Shown here piece after piece: positions 1-9,695 of a stretch of 64,000 nt of DNA. The position numbers and the translations under genes were made by a program. Under the pieces are notes generated by a model, which saw only the letters and a list, made by a program, of their open reading frames with translations, was not told the DNA's origin and did not search any database. The stretch's first letter is position 1, and each line of letters starts with the position of its first letter. The DNA lies in contig NZ_CP107811.1 in NCBI RefSeq assembly GCF_036346105.1, positions 5,103,501 through 5,167,500 of the forward strand, read 5' to 3'. This DNA is from Streptomyces sp. NBC_00539. Its GTDB lineage: Bacteria > Actinomycetota > Actinomycetes > Streptomycetales > Streptomycetaceae.

Positions 1-1028
1 AAGCGGTGAAGGAGGCCGCCGGGAAAAGGGCGGCGGAGAAGACGACGGCGTCCGCCGCGAAGGACACGAGAAAGGCACCGGCGACAAAGGCACCCGCGAA
101 GAAGGCGCCCGGGAAGAAGTCAGCCGCCGACGAGGCACCCGCCGAAAAGGCCCCGGCCGAGAAGGCATCCGCGACCAAGGCACCCGTGAAGAAGGCAGTT
201 GTGGAAAGAACAGCTGTACAGAAGGCGCCCGCTCCCCAGACATCCGCCACCAAGACGTCCGCCACCAAGAGAGCAGCGACCAAGACGCCGGCTACCAAGC
301 CGGCAGCGGGCAAGCCGGCTGCGACCAAGGCACCCGCGACCAAGGCGCCGGCGGCCAAGGCGCCCGCGAAGAAGGCGCCCGCCAAGAAGGCGCCCGCCAA
401 GCGGTCGGCGACGGCGTCCGCGACGGCGTCCACGGAGAAGGCGACGGCCGCCGCGAAGACGACGGCGAGCAGGGCCACGGCCAAAACGGCCGGGGCCGAG
501 GGGGCGGCGCAGGCCGCGACAGAGACTGGAGCCCGCAAAGTGGTTGCCAAGAAGAGCACCGGCGCGACGCGCAAGACGGCCGAGGCCGCCACCAGTGGCC
601 TGCCCAAGGCGGCCTCCGCCCCCGTGGCCCCCGGTGAGCTGCCCGTACGCCCCGGCGAGGACCCCTGGACGCCCGAGGAGGTCGCCGGGGCCAAGTCGGA
701 GCTGTCGAGCGAGGTGCTGCGGCTGCGCGCCGAGCTGGAGGCGTCCGAGCAGGCCATCTCGGGTCTCATGCGGGACTCCGGCGACGGCGCTGGCGACGAC
801 CAGGCCGACACGGGAACCAAGAACATCACCCGGGAATCCGAGCTGGCCCTCGCGGCGAACGCCACCCTGATGCTGGAGCAGACCGAGAGGGCCCTGGAAC
901 GGCTGGAGGCGGGCACGTACGGCTTCTGCGAGAACTGCGGGAAGCCCATCGGCAAGGCCAGGATGCAGGCCTTCCCGCGGGCCACGCTGTGCGTGGACTG
1001 CAAGCAGAAGCAGGAGCGCAGGCACTGA
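1..1028 (+). CDS. TraR/DksA-type zinc-finger protein with histone H1-like Lys/Ala-rich tail (5' partial)
   Basis: The reading frame is open at the left edge, so the true start probably lies outside the window. Roughly the first 200 visible residues are a low-complexity Lys-Ala-Pro-Thr tract full of AKKAPAKK-like units, resembling the C-terminal tail of histone H1. The last ~120 residues form a DksA/TraR domain: a helical acidic stretch, then a C4 zinc finger (CENC ... CVDC) just before the C-terminus. DksA-family proteins bind RNA polymerase through the secondary channel. The basic tail suggests additional nucleic-acid binding, which is inference. It sits directly upstream of lspA, as in other streptomycetes, and a strong hairpin follows the stop. 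Confidence 0.88.
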   Translation, partial: AVKEAAGKRAAEKTTASAAKDTRKAPATKAPAKKAPGKKSAADEAPAEKAPAEKASATKAPVKKAVVERTAVQKAPAPQTSATKTSATKRAATKTPATKPAAGKPAATKAPATKAPAAKAPAKKAPAKKAPAKRSATASATASTEKATAAAKTTASRATAKTAGAEGAAQAATETGARKVVAKKSTGATRKTAEAATSGLPKAASAPVAPGELPVRPGEDPWTPEEVAGAKSELSSEVLRLRAELEASEQAISGLMRDSGDGAGDDQADTGTKNITRESELALAANATLMLEQTERALERLEAGTYGFCENCGKPIGKARMQAFPRATLCVDCKQKQERRH

Positions 1029-1057
1029 ACCGGCCCGGGGAGGCGGCGCGGCCCACC

Positions 1058-1092
1058 GGACCCTGACGTACCCTCGTGTCTCGTCAGGGTCC
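1058..1092 (+). terminator. Hairpin terminator after the DksA-like gene
   Basis: GGACCCTGACG (1058-1068) and CGTCAGGGTCC (1082-1092) form a perfect 11-bp stem with a 13-nt loop. There is no U-tract, which is usual in Streptomyces. It separates the DksA-like gene from lspA. Confidence 0.75.
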
Positions 1093-1137
1093 AGGAACCT
1101 GCCGGGAACCTGGTTCGTGCTAGTTCGAGGGACTCAC

Positions 1138-1698
1138 GTGGCAGAGGCGGAGCGCATCATCGGTACGCCCGACGTCGGAGACGGCGTGGAGCCGGAGCCG
1201 ACCGAGCCCAAGGGGCGCCGGCGGATCGCGGCGCTGCTCGTGGTGGCGGTACTCGCGTACCTGATCGACCTCGGCAGCAAGATGGTCGTCGTCGCCAAGC
1301 TGGAGCACCAGCGGCCGATCGAGGTCGTCGGCGACCTCCTCAAGTTCGAGGCCATCCGCAACCCCGGGGCCGCGTTCGGCTTCGGCGAGGCCTTCACGAT
1401 CATCTTCACCTGCATCGCGGCCACCGTGATCGTGGTGATCGTCCGGCTGGCGCGCAAGCTCTACAGCCTGCCGTGGGCGATCGCGCTGGGCCTGCTGCTG
1501 GGCGGCGCCCTGGGCAACCTGACCGACCGGATCTTCCGTTCGCCGGGCGTCTTCCGCGGGGCGGTCGTCGACTTCATCGCGCCCACCCACTTCGCCGTGT
1601 TCAACCTCGCGGACTCGGCGATCGTGTGCGGCGGCGTCCTGATCGTCCTGCTCTCCTTCAAGGGTCTGGACCCGGACGGCACCGTCCACAAGGACTGA
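1138..1698 (+). CDS. lspA: Lipoprotein signal peptidase (signal peptidase II)
   Basis: A 186-aa inner-membrane aspartyl protease that cleaves the signal peptide of diacylglyceryl-modified prolipoproteins, acting after Lgt (also in this window at 38441-39502). Hydrophobic segments lie near residues 25-45, 80-105, 115-135 and 155-180. Family motifs are present: [10 protein letters not shown], then GNLTDR and FNLADS, which carry the two catalytic aspartates. The GTG at 1138 is preferred over the in-frame GTG at 1117 because GAGGGA lies 5-6 nt upstream of it. A ~30-residue hydrophilic N-terminal extension before the first membrane segment is common in actinobacteria. RluD follows 41 bp downstream. 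Confidence 0.95.
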   Translation: MAEAERIIGTPDVGDGVEPEPTEPKGRRRIAALLVVAVLAYLIDLGSKMVVVAKLEHQRPIEVVGDLLKFEAIRNPGAAFGFGEAFTIIFTCIAATVIVVIVRLARKLYSLPWAIALGLLLGGALGNLTDRIFRSPGVFRGAVVDFIAPTHFAVFNLADSAIVCGGVLIVLLSFKGLDPDGTVHKD

Positions 1699-1739
1699 TC
1701 GCGGGACTGCCCGTCTGCCGAGTCCTGCATACTCGACAG

Positions 1740-2681
1740 GTGAGTACGATTCCCGAGATCCGCACCCTGCCCGTTCCCGATGGCCTCGAGGGCGAGCGCG
1801 TCGACGCCGCCATCGCCCGTATGTTCGGATTTTCCCGGACGAAGGCGGCCGAGCTCGCGGCCGCAGGGAAGGTGGCGGTCGACGGCAGCGTCGTCGGGAA
1901 GTCCGAACGCGTGCACGGTGGCGCCTGGCTCGAAGTCGAGATGCCCGCGCCGCCGCGGCCGGTCGAGCTCGTCGCCGAGCCGGTCCCCGGCATGGAGATC
2001 GTGCACGACGACGACGACATCGTCGTCATCATGAAGCCGGTGGGCGTCGCCGCCCACCCGAGCCCCGGCTGGACCGGCACCACCGTCATCGGTGGCCTCG
2101 CCGCCGCCGGTTACCGGATCTCCACCTCCGGCGCGTCCGAACGCCAGGGCATCGTGCACCGCCTCGACGTCGGCACGTCCGGCCTGATGGCGGTCGCGAA
2201 GTCCGAGCGTGCGTACACCTCGCTCAAGAACCAGTTCCGCGAGCGCGTCGTGGACAAGCGCTACCACGCGCTGGTGCAGGGGCACCCGGACCCGATGAGC
2301 GGCACCATCGACGCGCCGATCGGCCGTCACCCGAGCGCGGACTACAAGTGGGCGGTGACCCAGGAGGGCAAGCCCTCCGTCACCCACTACGACCTGATCG
2401 AGGCCTTCCGCGCGGCCTCGCTGCTCGACATCAAGCTGGAAACGGGCCGCACGCACCAGATCCGCGTGCACATGTCCGCCCACCGCCACCCCTGCGTCGG
2501 CGACCTGACCTACGGCGCCGACCCGACCGTCGCCAAGCGGCTCGGACTGACCCGGCAGTGGCTGCACGCCGTGCGCCTCGGCTTCGAGCACCCCGCGGAC
2601 GGCCAGTGGGTGGAGTTCGAGAGCCACTACCCGGCGGACCTCCAGCACGCGCTGGACGTGATCCGGGCCGAGAGCGAGTGA
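1740..2681 (+). CDS. RluA/RluD-family 23S rRNA pseudouridine synthase
   Basis: A 313-aa protein with an N-terminal S4-like RNA-binding domain (about residues 18-75, [15 protein letters not shown]) and a C-terminal pseudouridine synthase domain. The catalytic motif HRLDVGTSG places the nucleophilic aspartate at D143, and GRTHQIRVH is the second family signature. It most resembles RluD, which isomerises uridines in helix 69 of 23S rRNA, but the exact target cannot be read from sequence. The GTG at 1740 gives the usual family length. Longer in-frame starts run into lspA. Its stop overlaps the GTG of the acetyltransferase gene by 4 nt. Confidence 0.92.
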   Translation: MSTIPEIRTLPVPDGLEGERVDAAIARMFGFSRTKAAELAAAGKVAVDGSVVGKSERVHGGAWLEVEMPAPPRPVELVAEPVPGMEIVHDDDDIVVIMKPVGVAAHPSPGWTGTTVIGGLAAAGYRISTSGASERQGIVHRLDVGTSGLMAVAKSERAYTSLKNQFRERVVDKRYHALVQGHPDPMSGTIDAPIGRHPSADYKWAVTQEGKPSVTHYDLIEAFRAASLLDIKLETGRTHQIRVHMSAHRHPCVGDLTYGADPTVAKRLGLTRQWLHAVRLGFEHPADGQWVEFESHYPADLQHALDVIRAESE

Positions 2682-3160
2682 CGTCCTTCACGTCCTTCAC
2701 GTCCTACACCGTCCGCGTCGCGGAGTCCGAGGCGGACCTCGCGGCGTGCTTCGCGGTGCGCACCGAGGTGTTCGTGGTCGAGCAGTCCGTGCCGGAGTCG
2801 GTCGAGTACGACGCCTACGACGCGGGCGCCGTGCACGTACTGGCCGAGGGGCCGGACGGGAAGCCGCTGGGCACCGGCCGGCTGCTGTACGGGCCGGGGG
2901 CCCTCGGCAAGACGGGTTCCCCCGAGGTCGGCTCCCTCGGGCGGCTCGCCGTGAGCGCCGCCGCGCGTGGGACGGGCGTGGGCGCGGCGCTGGTACGGGC
3001 CATCGAGGCGGAGGCCGTCCGGCTGGGGCTGACCGCGGTGGACCTGGGCGCGCAGACGCATGCGCTCGGCTTCTACGAGCGCCTCGGTTACGTGGCCTAC
3101 GGCCCGGAGTTCCACGAAGCGGGCATCCCGCACCGCTCCATGCGGCGCCCCTTGCCGTAA
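2678..3160 (+). CDS. GNAT-family N-acetyltransferase
   Basis: A 160-aa GNAT fold. The acetyl-CoA-binding motif A is [20 protein letters not shown] (about residues 87-106), followed by the typical GFYERLGY motif B near residue 135. The N-terminal part ([18 protein letters not shown]) is like ElaA/YjcF-type acetyltransferases, whose substrates are generally unknown. The GTG overlaps the RluD-like stop (GTGA), so the two are translationally coupled. Substrate not assignable. Confidence 0.9.
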   Translation: MTSFTSFTSYTVRVAESEADLAACFAVRTEVFVVEQSVPESVEYDAYDAGAVHVLAEGPDGKPLGTGRLLYGPGALGKTGSPEVGSLGRLAVSAAARGTGVGAALVRAIEAEAVRLGLTAVDLGAQTHALGFYERLGYVAYGPEFHEAGIPHRSMRRPLP

Positions 3161-3173
3161 CGCGCCGCCGGCC

Positions 3174-3365
3174 CATCTTCCGGCCCCACCGGCGTTCGGG
3201 CGCGAACCCCGCCCCGCTGGCCCCACCAGCCCCGCCGGCGTCTCGGCATCTTCCAGCCCCGCCGGCGGGGCTGAGTTGTCCCGAACCCGCGCCTCGAACG
3301 CCGGCCCGGCTGACAGTTGCCCCCGGCGCCAGCCGCAACGCCGGCGGGGCCGGGTTGGTCCGACA
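3174..3365. repeat. Degenerate clustered GCCGGCG-type intergenic repeats
   Basis: The gap 3161-3426 between the acetyltransferase and antiporter genes has no convincing gene. It holds five or so degenerate copies of a CCCCGCCGGCG-plus-variable-tail unit (near 3185, 3231, 3254, 3298 and 3341) in both orientations. They resemble the short palindromic intergenic repeats common in Streptomyces genomes. Copy boundaries are approximate. Confidence 0.5.
3254..3273 (+). terminator. Palindromic hairpin downstream of the acetyltransferase gene
   Basis: CAGCCCCGCC followed immediately by GGCGGGGCTG is a perfect 20-nt palindrome, 93 nt after the acetyltransferase stop. It may terminate the lspA-rluD-GNAT unit, although it also belongs to the local repeat family. 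Confidence 0.45.
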
Positions 3366-3426
3366 CGGGCGTGGCGGGAGGGCCCTACCCCGAGGGCGAG
3401 CGGCAGCGTAATGGCAGGGTGGGGGA

Positions 3427-5019
3427 GTGGATCAGCTCGCTCTGCTTTTCGTACTGCTGCTCGGCGCCGTGGTCACCGTGCCGCTCGGGGACCGCCTGGG
3501 GCTGCCCGCGCCCGTGCTGATGACCATCGGCGGGGTGGTGATGGCGCTGCTGCCGGTCGTACCGAACGTCGACATCCCGCCCGAGTACATCCTGCCGCTG
3601 GTGTTGCCGCCGCTGCTGTACGCCTCCGCGCAACGCACCTCCTGGCGCCAGTTCGCCGCCAACGTCCGTCCGATCCTGCTGCTCGCGGTGGCCCTGGTCT
3701 TCGTGACCACGGCGGCCGTCGCCGCCGTGGCGAACGCCGTGGTGCCCGGGCTGCCGCTGGCCGCGGCCGTCGCGCTCGGCGCGCTCGTGGCCCCGCCCGA
3801 CCCGGTGGCGGCCACCGCCGTCGCCGGGCAGTTGGGACTGCCGCGCCGACTGGTGTCGATCCTGGAGGGCGAGGGCCTGTTCAACGACGTCACCGCGATC
3901 GTGCTCTACCACGTGGCCGTCGGCGCCGCCGTCAGCGGCACCTTCTCCTGGCCGGACGCCCTCGGCGAGTTCGTGCTGTCCGCCGTGGTGGCCCTGGCGG
4001 TGGGTCTGGCCCTCGGGTGGGTCACCAACCGGCTCATGGGCCGGCTCGGGGACGCCACGCTGCAGATCGGGCTGACGCTGCTGGTTCCGTTCGTCGCGTA
4101 CACCGTGGCGGAGGAGCTCCGGGGCTCGGGCGTGCTCGCCGTGCTGGTGACCGCCCTGTTCCTCGCCGAATACGCGACCGACGCCGACGACGTGCTGGGG
4201 CGGCTGGCCGGGCACACCTTCTGGGAGATCGTCGACACGCTGGTCACCGGGGTCGCGTTCGGGCTGATCGGGCTGGAGCTCCACCACGTCTTCGGAACCG
4301 CACGCGGCCGCGAGCTGGAGATGGCGGGCTGGGCCGCGGCCGTCGTGGCGGTGGTCGTCGGCGTACGGCTGCTCTGGCTGCTCCCGGCGGGCTGGCTGGC
4401 GAAGCGGCTGCACAAGCGGCGCGACTACGCCGAGGAGATCCCGGTGAGCTGGCGGGAGAGCACGGTCATGTGGTGGGCCGGGATGCGGGGCGTGGCCTCG
4501 GTGGCGCTGGCGCTGGCGATCCCGCTGAGAACCGACGCCGGTGAGCCCTTCCCGGGGCGGGACCAGATCGTCTTCATCGCCTTCGCCGTGATCATGGTGA
4601 CGCTGCTCTGCCAGGGACTGACCCTGCCCTGGCTCGTGCGGCGCCTCGGTGTCGAGGCCGATGAGGACGCCGAACGCGAGACGGAGCGGCGGCTCGCCAT
4701 CCGCGCCGCGAAGGCCGCCAAGCGGCGGCTGCAGGAGATCGAGGGGAACGAGGACCTCCCCGACGACCTGCTGGAGGTCCTGTACCGCAGGGCCTACGAC
4801 GTGGGCGCCAGGATCAGCCCCGACATGGTCGACGAGGAACGGCGCGAGGCGTACGCGAAACGGGTGGAGCGGATCCGCGACGTCCAGCGGATCCAGCGGG
4901 AGATGATGTCGGCGGCCCGGCACGAGGTGCTGGCCGCGCGCAGCGAACCCGGCGCCGATCCGGAGATCGTCGACCGGGTCCTGCGCCACTTGGACGTGCG
5001 CAGCCTGCGCAACCCTTGA
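3427..5019 (+). CDS. CPA1-family Na+/H+ antiporter
   Basis: A 530-aa integral membrane protein with about 12 hydrophobic segments in the first ~400 residues and a charged cytoplasmic tail (about 410-530) rich in Arg/Glu that may form helices. Family landmarks are PPLLYASA in the early membrane region, ALVAPPDPVAATAV with the ion-binding aspartates, LEGEGLFNDVTAIVLY, and WAGMRGVASVALALA near residue 360. These match bacterial NhaP/CPA1 exchangers that swap cytosolic Na+ for H+. The GTG at 3427 begins directly before the first membrane helix. It converges on the MscS-type gene with only 4 bp between the stops. Confidence 0.92.
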   Translation: MDQLALLFVLLLGAVVTVPLGDRLGLPAPVLMTIGGVVMALLPVVPNVDIPPEYILPLVLPPLLYASAQRTSWRQFAANVRPILLLAVALVFVTTAAVAAVANAVVPGLPLAAAVALGALVAPPDPVAATAVAGQLGLPRRLVSILEGEGLFNDVTAIVLYHVAVGAAVSGTFSWPDALGEFVLSAVVALAVGLALGWVTNRLMGRLGDATLQIGLTLLVPFVAYTVAEELRGSGVLAVLVTALFLAEYATDADDVLGRLAGHTFWEIVDTLVTGVAFGLIGLELHHVFGTARGRELEMAGWAAAVVAVVVGVRLLWLLPAGWLAKRLHKRRDYAEEIPVSWRESTVMWWAGMRGVASVALALAIPLRTDAGEPFPGRDQIVFIAFAVIMVTLLCQGLTLPWLVRRLGVEADEDAERETERRLAIRAAKAAKRRLQEIEGNEDLPDDLLEVLYRRAYDVGARISPDMVDEERREAYAKRVERIRDVQRIQREMMSAARHEVLAARSEPGADPEIVDRVLRHLDVRSLRNP

Positions 5020-5023
5020 GGGG

Positions 5024-6082
5024 CTAACCCCGCCGGGGAACCGGGGGGCGGAGCGCGTCGGCCGTCGTCAGGCGGGGGAGGGCGTACGGGTGGTGGGCCA
5101 CCAGCCAGGCGATGAGGCGTTCGCGGACCGCGCACCGTACGGTCCACAGGTCGTCGGCGTCCTTCGCCGTGACCATGGCCCGGACCTCGATGGTGTTGGG
5201 TGTGGTGTCGGTCACCACCAGGCCGCTCGCGCGCCCGTCCCACTCCGGGGTCTCCTTGAGGATCACCGCGAGCTCCTCGCGCATCTGCTCGACCGGCGCG
5301 GAGTGGTCCAGGTGCAGGAAGACCGTGCCCGTCATCTGCGCGCCGCCGCGGGACCAGTTCTCGTACGGCTTGCTGGTGAAGTACGAGACCGGCATCGTGA
5401 TGCGGCGTTCGTCCCAGGTGCGGACCATCAGGAACGTGAGGGTGATCTCCTCGACGGTGCCCCATTCCTTGTCCACCACCACGGTGTCCCCGATGCGGAC
5501 GGTGTCGCCGAAGGCGATCTGCAGGCCGGCGAAGAGGTTGCCCAGCGAGGACTGCGCGGCGACACCGGCCACGATGCCCAGCACACCGGCCGAGGCCAGC
5601 ATCGAGGTCCCGACCGTACGCATCGCCGGGAACGTCAGCAGCATGGCCGCGATGGCGACGACGGAGACGACGGCCGTCACCACCCGCTGGATGAGCGTGA
5701 CCTGGGTGCGGACCCGGCGGACCCGCGCCGCGTCGCGGGAGCCGGAGGCGTAGCGGGCGTAGCCGGAGTCGACTATCGCGGTCGCGATCCGGACGAGGAG
5801 CCAGGCGGTGGAGGCGATGAGGATGAGGGTCAGGGTCCGGCCGACGCCGTCCGCGTGCTGCGGCAGGATGCGCGCGGAGCGGTAGGAGCCTCTGAGCAGC
5901 GCCGTGCACAGCACGATCTGGAACGGCACCCGGCAGCGGCGCAGCTGGTCCCACAGGGGAGTCTCGTGGTGTCGGGCATCGGCACGGCGCAGCAGCAGGT
6001 CGAGCACCCACCCGGCGAGCAGGGTGATGACCAGCGAGCCGCCGATGACCGCGACGGGGCGAAGGACGTTCTCCATCTCCAT
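5024..6082 (-). CDS. MscS-family mechanosensitive ion channel protein
   Basis: A 352-aa protein with several N-terminal membrane helices (residues ~8-28, 60-80, 90-110, 135-155) and the MscS pore and beta domain: GVLGIVAGVAAQSSLGNLFAGLQIAF, followed by IGDTVVVDKEWGTVEEI. The alanine/glycine-packed pore helix and the beta domain are diagnostic of small-conductance mechanosensitive channels that release solutes during hypo-osmotic shock. Two candidate ATGs (6082 and 6076) lie close together and the longer is used. It converges with the antiporter gene, and its start is 49 bp from the divergent hydrolase gene. Confidence 0.92.
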   Translation of the reverse strand: MEMENVLRPVAVIGGSLVITLLAGWVLDLLLRRADARHHETPLWDQLRRCRVPFQIVLCTALLRGSYRSARILPQHADGVGRTLTLILIASTAWLLVRIATAIVDSGYARYASGSRDAARVRRVRTQVTLIQRVVTAVVSVVAIAAMLLTFPAMRTVGTSMLASAGVLGIVAGVAAQSSLGNLFAGLQIAFGDTVRIGDTVVVDKEWGTVEEITLTFLMVRTWDERRITMPVSYFTSKPYENWSRGGAQMTGTVFLHLDHSAPVEQMREELAVILKETPEWDGRASGLVVTDTTPNTIEVRAMVTAKDADDLWTVRCAVRERLIAWLVAHHPYALPRLTTADALRPPVPRRG

Positions 6083-6131
6083 GCGGGCAACCTAACCGGA
6101 TCGCGCTTTCGGAAACTGGCACGATGGGGGA

Positions 6132-6701
6132 ATGAACATCCTGCTCTTCCATTCGACGTACGGGCTGCGGCCCGCGGTGCACGCGGCGGCCGACCGGCTG
6201 CGCGCGGCGGGACACACGGTCCAGGTGCCCGACCTCTTCGAGGGGCGTACGTTCGGCACCGTCGAGGAGGGCATGGCCCACCAGGACGAGATCGGCCGTG
6301 ACGAGCTGCTCAAGCGGGCCGTGCTGGCCGCCGCGCCCTACTCCGACCAGGGCCTGGTCTACGCGGGCTTCTCCTTCGGCGCCTCCGTGGCGCAGCACCT
6401 GGCGCTGCATGACGAGAAGGCGCGCGGCCTGCTGCTCCTGCACGGCACCTCGGACCTGGAGGACGGCGCCTCGGCCGACGGGCTGCCCGTGCAGCTGCAC
6501 GTGGCCGACCCGGACCCGTTCGAACCGCACGACTGGCTGACGGCCTGGTACCTGCGCATGCAGCGGGCCGGGGCGGACGTGGAGGTGCACAGCTACCAGG
6601 GCGCCGGGCACCTGTTCACCGATCCGGAACTCGACGACTACGACGCGCAGGCCGCCGAGCAGACGTGGAAGGTCGCGCTGGCCTTCCTCGACAGCCTGTA
6701 G
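6132..6701 (+). CDS. Dienelactone hydrolase-family alpha/beta hydrolase
   Basis: A 189-aa alpha/beta hydrolase. The opening MNILLFHSTYGLRP matches the small DLH-like hydrolases. The nucleophile elbow is degenerate: YAGFSFGAS has Ser where dienelactone hydrolase has Cys. VADPDPFEP and GAGHLFTDPELDDYD supply the expected Asp and His. The natural substrate is unknown. The gene reads away from the MscS-type gene and converges on the metalloprotease gene across a strong terminator. Confidence 0.88.
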   Translation: MNILLFHSTYGLRPAVHAAADRLRAAGHTVQVPDLFEGRTFGTVEEGMAHQDEIGRDELLKRAVLAAAPYSDQGLVYAGFSFGASVAQHLALHDEKARGLLLLHGTSDLEDGASADGLPVQLHVADPDPFEPHDWLTAWYLRMQRAGADVEVHSYQGAGHLFTDPELDDYDAQAAEQTWKVALAFLDSL

Positions 6702-6703
6702 GC

Positions 6704-6748
6704 GGCCCCGTCGGCCCCGTCGGCCCCGTCGGCCCCGTCGGCCCCGCC
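6704..6748. repeat. Five tandem 9-bp repeats (GGCCCCGTC)
   Basis: Four exact copies of GGCCCCGTC and a fifth ending GCC begin 3 nt after the hydrolase stop (6704, 6713, 6722, 6731, 6740). They are non-coding in this annotation. The period is a multiple of three, so a read-through product would carry an Ala/Pro/Val/Gly-type repeat. Confidence 0.8.
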
Positions 6749-6767
6749 AACGCGTGCGGCGCACGGG

Positions 6768-6805
6768 CAGGGGCCCGGTCCGGCTTCCGCCGGGCCGGGC
6801 CCCTG
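6768..6805. terminator. Bidirectional hairpin terminator
   Basis: CAGGGGCCCGGTCCGG (6768-6783) pairs with 6790-6805 through 16 bp, including one G-U pair, around a 6-nt loop. It lies between the converging hydrolase and metalloprotease genes, so it probably ends both transcripts. Confidence 0.8.
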
Positions 6806-6866
6806 TTCACGTGGCCGCCGTCCGCCGCCGCCGCGACGGGCGCCGATCAGGCGGGGTAGCCGCTGA

Positions 6867-7856
6867 TCAGGCGCGGTAGGCGGTCCACATGCTCTTCATG
6901 CGGGCCACCTGGCCGGCCGTGAACTGGTACATGCAGGAGTCGTACGTGTAGTCCATGAAGTTGTGGATCGGGTCGACGCCCGTCTTGGTGGTGCAGCTGT
7001 CGCGGCCGGTCGGGCACTCGAACGCGGCGCTCTTCTCGGCCGGGGTGTCGGAGACGGAGTCACCGCTGCCCGAGCAGCCGCCCTGGAAGGTGTGGTACAG
7101 GCCCATCCAGTGGCCGACCTCGTGGGTCGCGGTGTCGCCCTCGTTGTAGTTGGTGGCGGAGCCGCCGGGCAGCGAGGTGTTGAGGATGACCACGCCGTCC
7201 ATCGTCGGCTGCGAGGCGTAGGAGCTGGGGAAGGTGGCCCAGCCGAGCAGCCCGCCGCCGAGGTTGGCGGTGTACAGGTTCAGCGCGTTCTTGCCGCCCT
7301 TGCGCAGGGCGGTCTTCATGTCCTTCTCGGCCTGGGTGCCGTCGGAGACGTTGTACCAGGCGGCGTTGTCCGTGTAGTCCGTGCCGGCGAGGCTGAACTG
7401 GTAACCGGTGTCCGCGTTGTTGGTGCCCTGGCCGCTGTAGGCGGCGTTCAGCACCGAGATCTGGTTGCTGATGTCGGTCGCCGTCAGCTTGCCGGCGGTG
7501 CCGGAGGTGATGACGTGCACGTACACCGGGATGGTGGTCGCGGTGACGGCGCCGGCGCGCATGCCGTCCAGCTGCTGGGGGGTGGCCTGGGACAGCTTCT
7601 TCTTCAGGTCCGCGTCCATGGCCTTGACCTGGGCGTCCGAGATCTCGTTCGGGTCGGCCGCGTGGTGGTCCTTGGGGCGGGCGACACGGGCGTTGGCCGA
7701 GGCGTCGGCGGACTGGCCGGTACACGCCTCCGGGGACTTGGCAGCGGCGACGGTCGTGGGAGCCGTCAGCGGGGCGAAGGCCAGGGTGCCGGCCAGGACG
7801 GCCGTACCCATGAGACGGCGGCGGAGCAGGGGGGATATGCGGGCGTTGGCGCGCAC
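6867..7856 (-). CDS. Secreted zinc metalloprotease, M43 (cytophagalysin/pappalysin) family
   Basis: A 329-aa exported protease. Residues ~1-40 are a signal peptide (basic [12 protein letters not shown], then a hydrophobic [15 protein letters not shown] core). A Lys/Ala-rich propeptide-like stretch follows, then the catalytic domain with [11 protein letters not shown] (zinc ligands from H245 and H249, catalytic E246) and a downstream Met-turn-like [11 protein letters not shown]. Cysteine pairs in the C-terminal half fit a secreted fold. The GTG at 7856 is chosen because GAGGAG lies 5 nt upstream. A longer start at 7901 lacks such a site. Family members degrade extracellular proteins or peptides. 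Confidence 0.92.
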   Translation of the reverse strand: MRANARISPLLRRRLMGTAVLAGTLAFAPLTAPTTVAAAKSPEACTGQSADASANARVARPKDHHAADPNEISDAQVKAMDADLKKKLSQATPQQLDGMRAGAVTATTIPVYVHVITSGTAGKLTATDISNQISVLNAAYSGQGTNNADTGYQFSLAGTDYTDNAAWYNVSDGTQAEKDMKTALRKGGKNALNLYTANLGGGLLGWATFPSSYASQPTMDGVVILNTSLPGGSATNYNEGDTATHEVGHWMGLYHTFQGGCSGSGDSVSDTPAEKSAAFECPTGRDSCTTKTGVDPIHNFMDYTYDSCMYQFTAGQVARMKSMWTAYRA

Positions 7857-7982
7857 GTTGACTCCTCGCGAAGCGTGGTGGGGGGTGAGGGACGTCCTCA
7901 CGCTGACGCGCAGCTTACGTGTGCATGTCAGCAGAATGGCAAGATCTCGTAGGTTAAAGATTTGTTGCCGAGGGAGCGGAAA

Positions 7983-8008
7983 GGGCGCCTGGTATGAACC
8001 AGACGCCC
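7983..8008 (-). terminator. Terminator of phoD
   Basis: GGGCGCCTGGT (7983-7993) and ACCAGACGCCC (7998-8008) form an 11-bp stem with one mismatch and a 4-nt loop. On the minus strand the stem is followed by a short T run. It lies 26 nt past the phoD stop. Confidence 0.7.
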
Positions 8009-8034
8009 CTCCTCACCGCAAATTTGACGCTCCG

Positions 8035-9693
8035 TCAGCGAACCGGACGGTCGGCCCGTTCCACCCTCTGCGTGCCGCTGAGGGTGCGGTACGACCTGGA
8101 CCACGTCGACGTGGCGTCCTGGCGCCGCTTGTCGGAAACGATGTAGTAGTCCATCTGCGAGCGCTCGGCCGTCACGTCCAGGACGCCGTACCCGTGTGAG
8201 TCCATGTCCAGCCACTTGACGTGCCAGTTCGCGGCCTTGATGGCCGATTCGGCGACCAGCGAGGCGGTGTCGGCCGGCACGTGCAGCAGGTCGTCGATGT
8301 TGTCGGAAGTCACCGACGTCACCACGAACTCGGTCGCCGCCGAGCCCGAGGCCGGGTACGTCGCCTTGTTCACCGGGACGTCGTTCGCCCACGCCATGTG
8401 GATGTCGCCGGTCAGGAACACCGTGTTCTTGATGCCCTGGTCCTTCAAGTGGCCCAGGAGTTCCCTGCGATCGTCGGTGTAGCCGTCCCACTGGTCCACA
8501 TTGATCGCTATGCCCCCTTCGGGCAGCCCGAGCAGCTTGGTGAGCGGCTGCAGCAGGTGCGCGGGCAGTGAGCCGAAGGCCACCGGCGAGATCATCACCG
8601 AGGTGCCGACCAGCTGCCAGGTCGCGTGCGAGGCCGACAGGCCCGACTTGAGCCAGTCCAGCTGGGCGCGCCCGGTGATGGTGCGCTCCGGGTCGTCCAC
8701 CGCGCCGTCGCCGATCTTGGTCTGCTGCGAGCGGAAGGTGCGCAGGTCCAGCAGGTGCAGGTCGGCGAGGGTGCCGAAGCGCAGCCGTCGGTAGACGGTA
8801 CCGGCGATGGAGGGGCGTACGGGCATCCACTCGAAGTAGGCCTGCTTGGCGGCGGCCGCGCGGGCCGCCCAGTCCCCCTCGGTGCCCGGGGTGTGGTTCT
8901 CCGCCCCGCCGGACCAGGAGTCGTTGGCGAACTCGTGGTCGTCCCAGATCGCGACGATCGCGTGCGCGGCGTGCAGTGCCTGGAGGTCCGCGTCCGTCTT
9001 GTACTTGCCGTGCCGGACGCGGTAGTCGGCGAGGTCCACGATCTCGTGCTGCGGCTCGTGCTGACGTACGACGTACTTGGCCTCCGGGTAACCCCCGGTC
9101 TGGTACTCGTAGATGTAGTCGCCGAGGTGCAGGACCGCGTCCAGGTCGGTCCTGGCGGCCAGGTGGCGGTACGCGGAGAAGTAGCCGGCCTCCCAGTTGG
9201 CGCAGGAGACCACGCCGAAGCGCACGCCGGCCGTGCCGGAGTCGGCGGCCGGGGCGGTCAGGGTGCGGCCGACGGGGGAGACGGTGGCGCCGGCGGTGAA
9301 CCGGTACCAGTAGACGGTCTTGGGCCGCAGGCCGCGGACGTCCGCCTTGACGGTGTGGTCGGCGGCGGCGGTCGCGGTGACGGACCCGCTCGCGACGACG
9401 CGGGAGAAGGACTTGTCCTCCGCGACCTCCCAGCCGACCCGGGTGTCCGGGCCGAGGCCGGAGCCGGGCACGGCGGCGCCGGTCGGGGTGACGCGGGTCC
9501 ACAGCAGGATCCCGTCGGGCAGCGGGTCGCCGGAGGCGACGCCGTGCAGGAACGCGGGGGCGGAGCCCGCCGCGTGGGCTGCGCCGGCGCCCAGGGCCGC
9601 GATCGGCGCGAGCGCGGCCGTGGCGGCGGCGGCCTTGACGACCGTGCGGCGGCGGGGGTTCGCCGAGGCGGAAGAAGAGAGATGACTGGTCAC
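8035..9693 (-). CDS. phoD: PhoD-family alkaline phosphatase/phosphodiesterase, Tat-exported
   Basis: A 552-aa secreted phosphatase. The N-terminus carries a twin-arginine signal (NPRRRTVVK followed by an Ala-rich hydrophobic stretch, cleavage probably near residue 42). [20 protein letters not shown] is the hallmark start of the PhoD fold. Metal and active-site motifs follow: [33 protein letters not shown] and [12 protein letters not shown]. PhoD enzymes release phosphate from mono- and diesters using Ca2+/Fe3+. The start is a GTG at 9693 with no Shine-Dalgarno and a TAATAT box 9 nt upstream, so the mRNA may be leaderless. No clear GTTCACC-type PHO box was found. Confidence 0.95.
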   Translation of the reverse strand: MTSHLSSSASANPRRRTVVKAAAATAALAPIAALGAGAAHAAGSAPAFLHGVASGDPLPDGILLWTRVTPTGAAVPGSGLGPDTRVGWEVAEDKSFSRVVASGSVTATAAADHTVKADVRGLRPKTVYWYRFTAGATVSPVGRTLTAPAADSGTAGVRFGVVSCANWEAGYFSAYRHLAARTDLDAVLHLGDYIYEYQTGGYPEAKYVVRQHEPQHEIVDLADYRVRHGKYKTDADLQALHAAHAIVAIWDDHEFANDSWSGGAENHTPGTEGDWAARAAAAKQAYFEWMPVRPSIAGTVYRRLRFGTLADLHLLDLRTFRSQQTKIGDGAVDDPERTITGRAQLDWLKSGLSASHATWQLVGTSVMISPVAFGSLPAHLLQPLTKLLGLPEGGIAINVDQWDGYTDDRRELLGHLKDQGIKNTVFLTGDIHMAWANDVPVNKATYPASGSAATEFVVTSVTSDNIDDLLHVPADTASLVAESAIKAANWHVKWLDMDSHGYGVLDVTAERSQMDYYIVSDKRRQDATSTWSRSYRTLSGTQRVERADRPVR

Positions 9694-9695
9694 GG

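Noticed and set aside
120-1025. Minus-strand open frame opposite the DksA-like gene
   Set aside because: It is a shadow of the Lys/Ala-rich repeats and reads as Leu/Gly/Arg repeats without family features.
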